Positions 22,426-24,229 of a stretch of DNA of 24,229 bases are shown here, in pieces. The notes beneath the pieces are model-generated. The model worked only from the letters and a program-made list of their open reading frames with translations, searched no databases and was not told where the DNA came from. How positions within the stretch are numbered: the first letter of the stretch is position 1; each line of letters begins with the position of its first letter. A program made the position numbers and the translations under genes. The DNA comes from Bacillota bacterium (lineage in GTDB: Bacteria > Bacillota > Clostridia > Saccharofermentanales > DTU023), in assembly GCA_023426575.1 (NCBI GenBank), contig JAFAAL010000038.1, positions 1 through 24,229 on the forward strand, given 5' to 3'.

Positions 22426-23850
22426 ATGCCAGATCGTGACGAGGCCCGCCGCAGAGCGAGTGCAAGGAAGCAGCAAGAGAGAGAAGTTCCCGAGCCACAG
22501 GCTCGGGATATTTATCTGAGGACAGGAACGCGCTCTCGGCCTGCCGAGGAGATCGAGGTCCGAGAGCTTTTCAGCATCCCCCGCAATCTCAACTTGGATC
22601 GGACGATGCAAGCGAGTCTCCGCGCCCTCCCTACTGAGGAGGCCAAGGCACGGCCATGGGGCCAGCTCATCTTGGTCCTCGTGCTCTGTCTTGCCGTCCT
22701 CTTCTCCCTTCTCCGCTGGATTCAGAAACCGCGTGCTCCAGAGCTCAAGAAGCGCGAGAAGCTCACAGAGAGCAGCGGGACTGTGGAGGAGACGCGGCGC
22801 CCTGAACCCAGTCGGCCTCGAGATGAGGGATTGAATCTCACTTTGGGCACCGCTCTGCCGCAGGCAATGATCAGTCGCCAGAAGACCCAGACTGCAGCTT
22901 CAGTCTCTGAGGCGACGACCCGTCCCAGGCGGGAGAGAAGAGAGGAGAGTCGAGCCAGTGAAAGCGCGTACCGCCTCGAGGCAGCGCTTCAGGAGGAGGC
23001 GCCTCAAGCTCCCAGCCCTCTCCGCTTCTCTTTAGGAGCTCTGCCCGAGACCACAAGCCTTCCGCTCCTGCCCCTAGGCGTAGGAAAAGAGAAAAAGGAT
23101 GGGGCTTTTGCCGAGGCCCTGCGACGCGCCCAGCCGCTGCTGGCGCTGAGCCTAGAGCTCGAGGACAATGCCGCAGGCGAGAGCTATCGCCTCTCCCTCC
23201 TATATAACTCATATAGAGAGGGGGGTGATCTCCTTGAATGGGGGACAAGTGCTGTGCAGGAGTCTCAGAGCACGGAGGGGGCAGAGCTGACACTCGTCGC
23301 AGAACCCTTCGAAATACTCATTGCCTCTGAGATTGTCACCTATCAGCAGGTCGAAAATCTCATCTACACCCTCGACCGAGAGGGACAACTGCGACTCTAT
23401 GAGCTCACCGGCACGAGCCCGACCCTGCAAGATGGAGAATTGCTGCTGCCCCTCCAGACCTACCCCCTGGCTACAAATGTTCAGAAATTTCGCGTGGGCG
23501 CTGACGGTCAAGCACTGTACTTTTTGACGGATGCCTCGCTCTTTGCCTACTGGAAAGATCGGGGGCATGATGGGCAGAGCATTTCCCTGACGCGGCCGCA
23601 GTACGCACTGGGAACGACAGCGCTCGCTGACCTTGTGGCCTCTTCAGTCATCGATTTCGAGCTGAGCCGAGATTTTGCCGTGCTGATCTATATAGATAAG
23701 CAGGGGACAGCCTGGGCGCAGCAGGTCGCGAGCGGACAGCAGCAGAAGCTCCTTGAGGCCGTGCCTGAGAATTTCCTGACTGCGCAGCGCCTCGTCGAGG
23801 ACACGGGCTTCAGCTACCTCCCAGATGAGCTCTCTCTAGCGATTGACTGA
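22426..23850 (+). CDS. Single-pass membrane protein with large extracytoplasmic region, unknown function
   Basis: A 474-residue protein of a family I do not recognise. The N-terminal ~75 residues are cytoplasmic and charged, rich in R, E and Q. One membrane helix follows (about 79-98, LILVLVLCLAVLFSLLRW). A low-complexity charged linker (about 100-215) is rich in R, E, S and P. The C-terminal domain (about 220-474) is beta-rich with repeating units of the kind IYTLDREGQLRLYEL, ALYFLTDASLFAYW and AVLIYIDKQGTAWAQ, which suggests a small beta-propeller or related sheet fold. No signal peptide or sorting motif; topology is type II. AGGAGG precedes ATG 22426. It starts 33 bp after pepF, possibly in one transcript, and is the last gene before the rRNA operon. 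Confidence 0.75.
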   Translation: MPDRDEARRRASARKQQEREVPEPQARDIYLRTGTRSRPAEEIEVRELFSIPRNLNLDRTMQASLRALPTEEAKARPWGQLILVLVLCLAVLFSLLRWIQKPRAPELKKREKLTESSGTVEETRRPEPSRPRDEGLNLTLGTALPQAMISRQKTQTAASVSEATTRPRRERREESRASESAYRLEAALQEEAPQAPSPLRFSLGALPETTSLPLLPLGVGKEKKDGAFAEALRRAQPLLALSLELEDNAAGESYRLSLLYNSYREGGDLLEWGTSAVQESQSTEGAELTLVAEPFEILIASEIVTYQQVENLIYTLDREGQLRLYELTGTSPTLQDGELLLPLQTYPLATNVQKFRVGADGQALYFLTDASLFAYWKDRGHDGQSISLTRPQYALGTTALADLVASSVIDFELSRDFAVLIYIDKQGTAWAQQVASGQQQKLLEAVPENFLTAQRLVEDTGFSYLPDELSLAID

Positions 23851-23948
23851 AAACCTGAACAAGCTGCACAAAGGATCCAAAGAAACAGATCATAACTTGT
23901 GCAATATGTCAAAATAGCCCAAAAGATGGCAAAAGCCCATAAATCGGC

Positions 23949-23978
23949 TTGACAAGGCTTGAGAGCCGTTGCTATTAT
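23949..23978 (+). promoter_or_regulatory. rRNA operon promoter
   Basis: Consensus -35 TTGACA (23949-23954), 18-bp spacer, -10 TATTAT (23973-23978). The transcript would begin near 23985, at the first base of a hairpin (GCGCCTTT / AAAGAGCGC, bulged A, 23985-24005). The rest of the 293 bp between 23850 and 24144 holds no gene; upstream of the promoter it is A-rich with one GTCAAAATA copy. Confidence 0.85.
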
Positions 23979-24012
23979 TGCCAAGCGCCTTTCGAGAAAG
24001 AGCGCACGGACC

Positions 24013-24140
24013 TTGACAATTGAATAGCAAGAAACTTGTACAAAGACGAGCCTGAATCGATCCTTTGAGCCCAACTTCGGTTGGGGAGGATAATTCAGAA
24101 CAAAAACTTTAACTTAAAGAGCCAAGAATGGCTCTCAAAT
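24013..24140 (+). other. rRNA leader with hairpins
   Basis: TTGACAATTGAATAGCAA at 24013-24030 resembles the leader/spacer motif seen before rRNA genes in Bacillota, probably for antitermination or processing. CCCAAC TTCG GTTGGG (24070-24085) is a 6-bp stem with a stable UUCG tetraloop. AGAGCC / GGCTCT (24118-24135) is a further stem just before the 16S gene. Confidence 0.6.
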
Positions 24141-24143
24141 AAT

Positions 24144-24229
<86 letters not shown>

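Noticed and set aside
24013..24041. Second tandem rRNA promoter with TTGACA
   Set aside because: At 17 bp the -10 position reads TTGTAC, a poor match; the surrounding motif fits a conserved leader sequence better.

Overview
The window is a chromosomal stretch of a Gram-positive bacterium (phylum Bacillota, most likely a moderately GC-rich member of the Clostridia). The evidence is an Opp/Ami-type oligopeptide importer, a sortase without an outer membrane context, Shine-Dalgarno sites rich in GGAGG, the rpmH-rnpA-yidD-yidC-jag-mnmE-mnmG-rsmG housekeeping block, a short MetRS of the clostridial HIGN type, and the first ~86 nt of a 16S rRNA gene. Nothing seen here settles the genus. No insertion sequence, phage, integrase or CRISPR array is visible.

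Layout. (1) 1-1717, plus strand: the end of an oligopeptide ABC importer operon (oppD fragment, oppF) closed by a strong terminator, then a small membrane protein (1722-2120). (2) 2126-2205: an intergenic patch with five copies of a GTTCAC-type element. (3) 7289-2215, minus strand: a probable operon of sortase, metG, two half-size CHR transporters and an AI-2E-family permease. (4) 7322-7362: back-to-back promoters separate the sortase operon from corA on the plus strand. (5) 8356-9351, minus strand: tRNA-Arg(CCG) with its own terminator, downstream of a signal-peptide/one-TM protein of unknown function. (6) 9461-16570, plus strand: the ribosome/membrane-insertion/tRNA-modification block from rpmH to rsmG, tightly packed with 1-16 bp overlaps. 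(7) 16612-20416: gyrA with its own extended -10 promoter, translationally coupled to an iron-dependent alcohol dehydrogenase. (8) 20503-23850: pepF and a large one-TM protein of unknown function. (9) 23949-24229: rRNA promoter, leader and 16S start.

The genes fit growth-linked functions: peptide import and peptide degradation (Opp, PepF), protein insertion and maturation (YidC, YidD, RnpA, L34, KhpB), wobble-uridine modification (MnmE/MnmG), 16S methylation (RsmG), DNA supercoiling (GyrA) and the ribosomal RNA itself. The usual neighbour dnaA is not next to rpmH, and gyrA sits directly after rsmG, so the ancestral origin region appears rearranged.

No clearly new multi-gene system was found. 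The best leads are small: an ~70-residue coiled-coil-like insertion in OppF, non-canonical key residues in three housekeeping proteins (MnmE G4 motif, YidC groove, GyrA quinolone position), two unknown envelope proteins, an orphan sortase, and two sets of short intergenic repeats.
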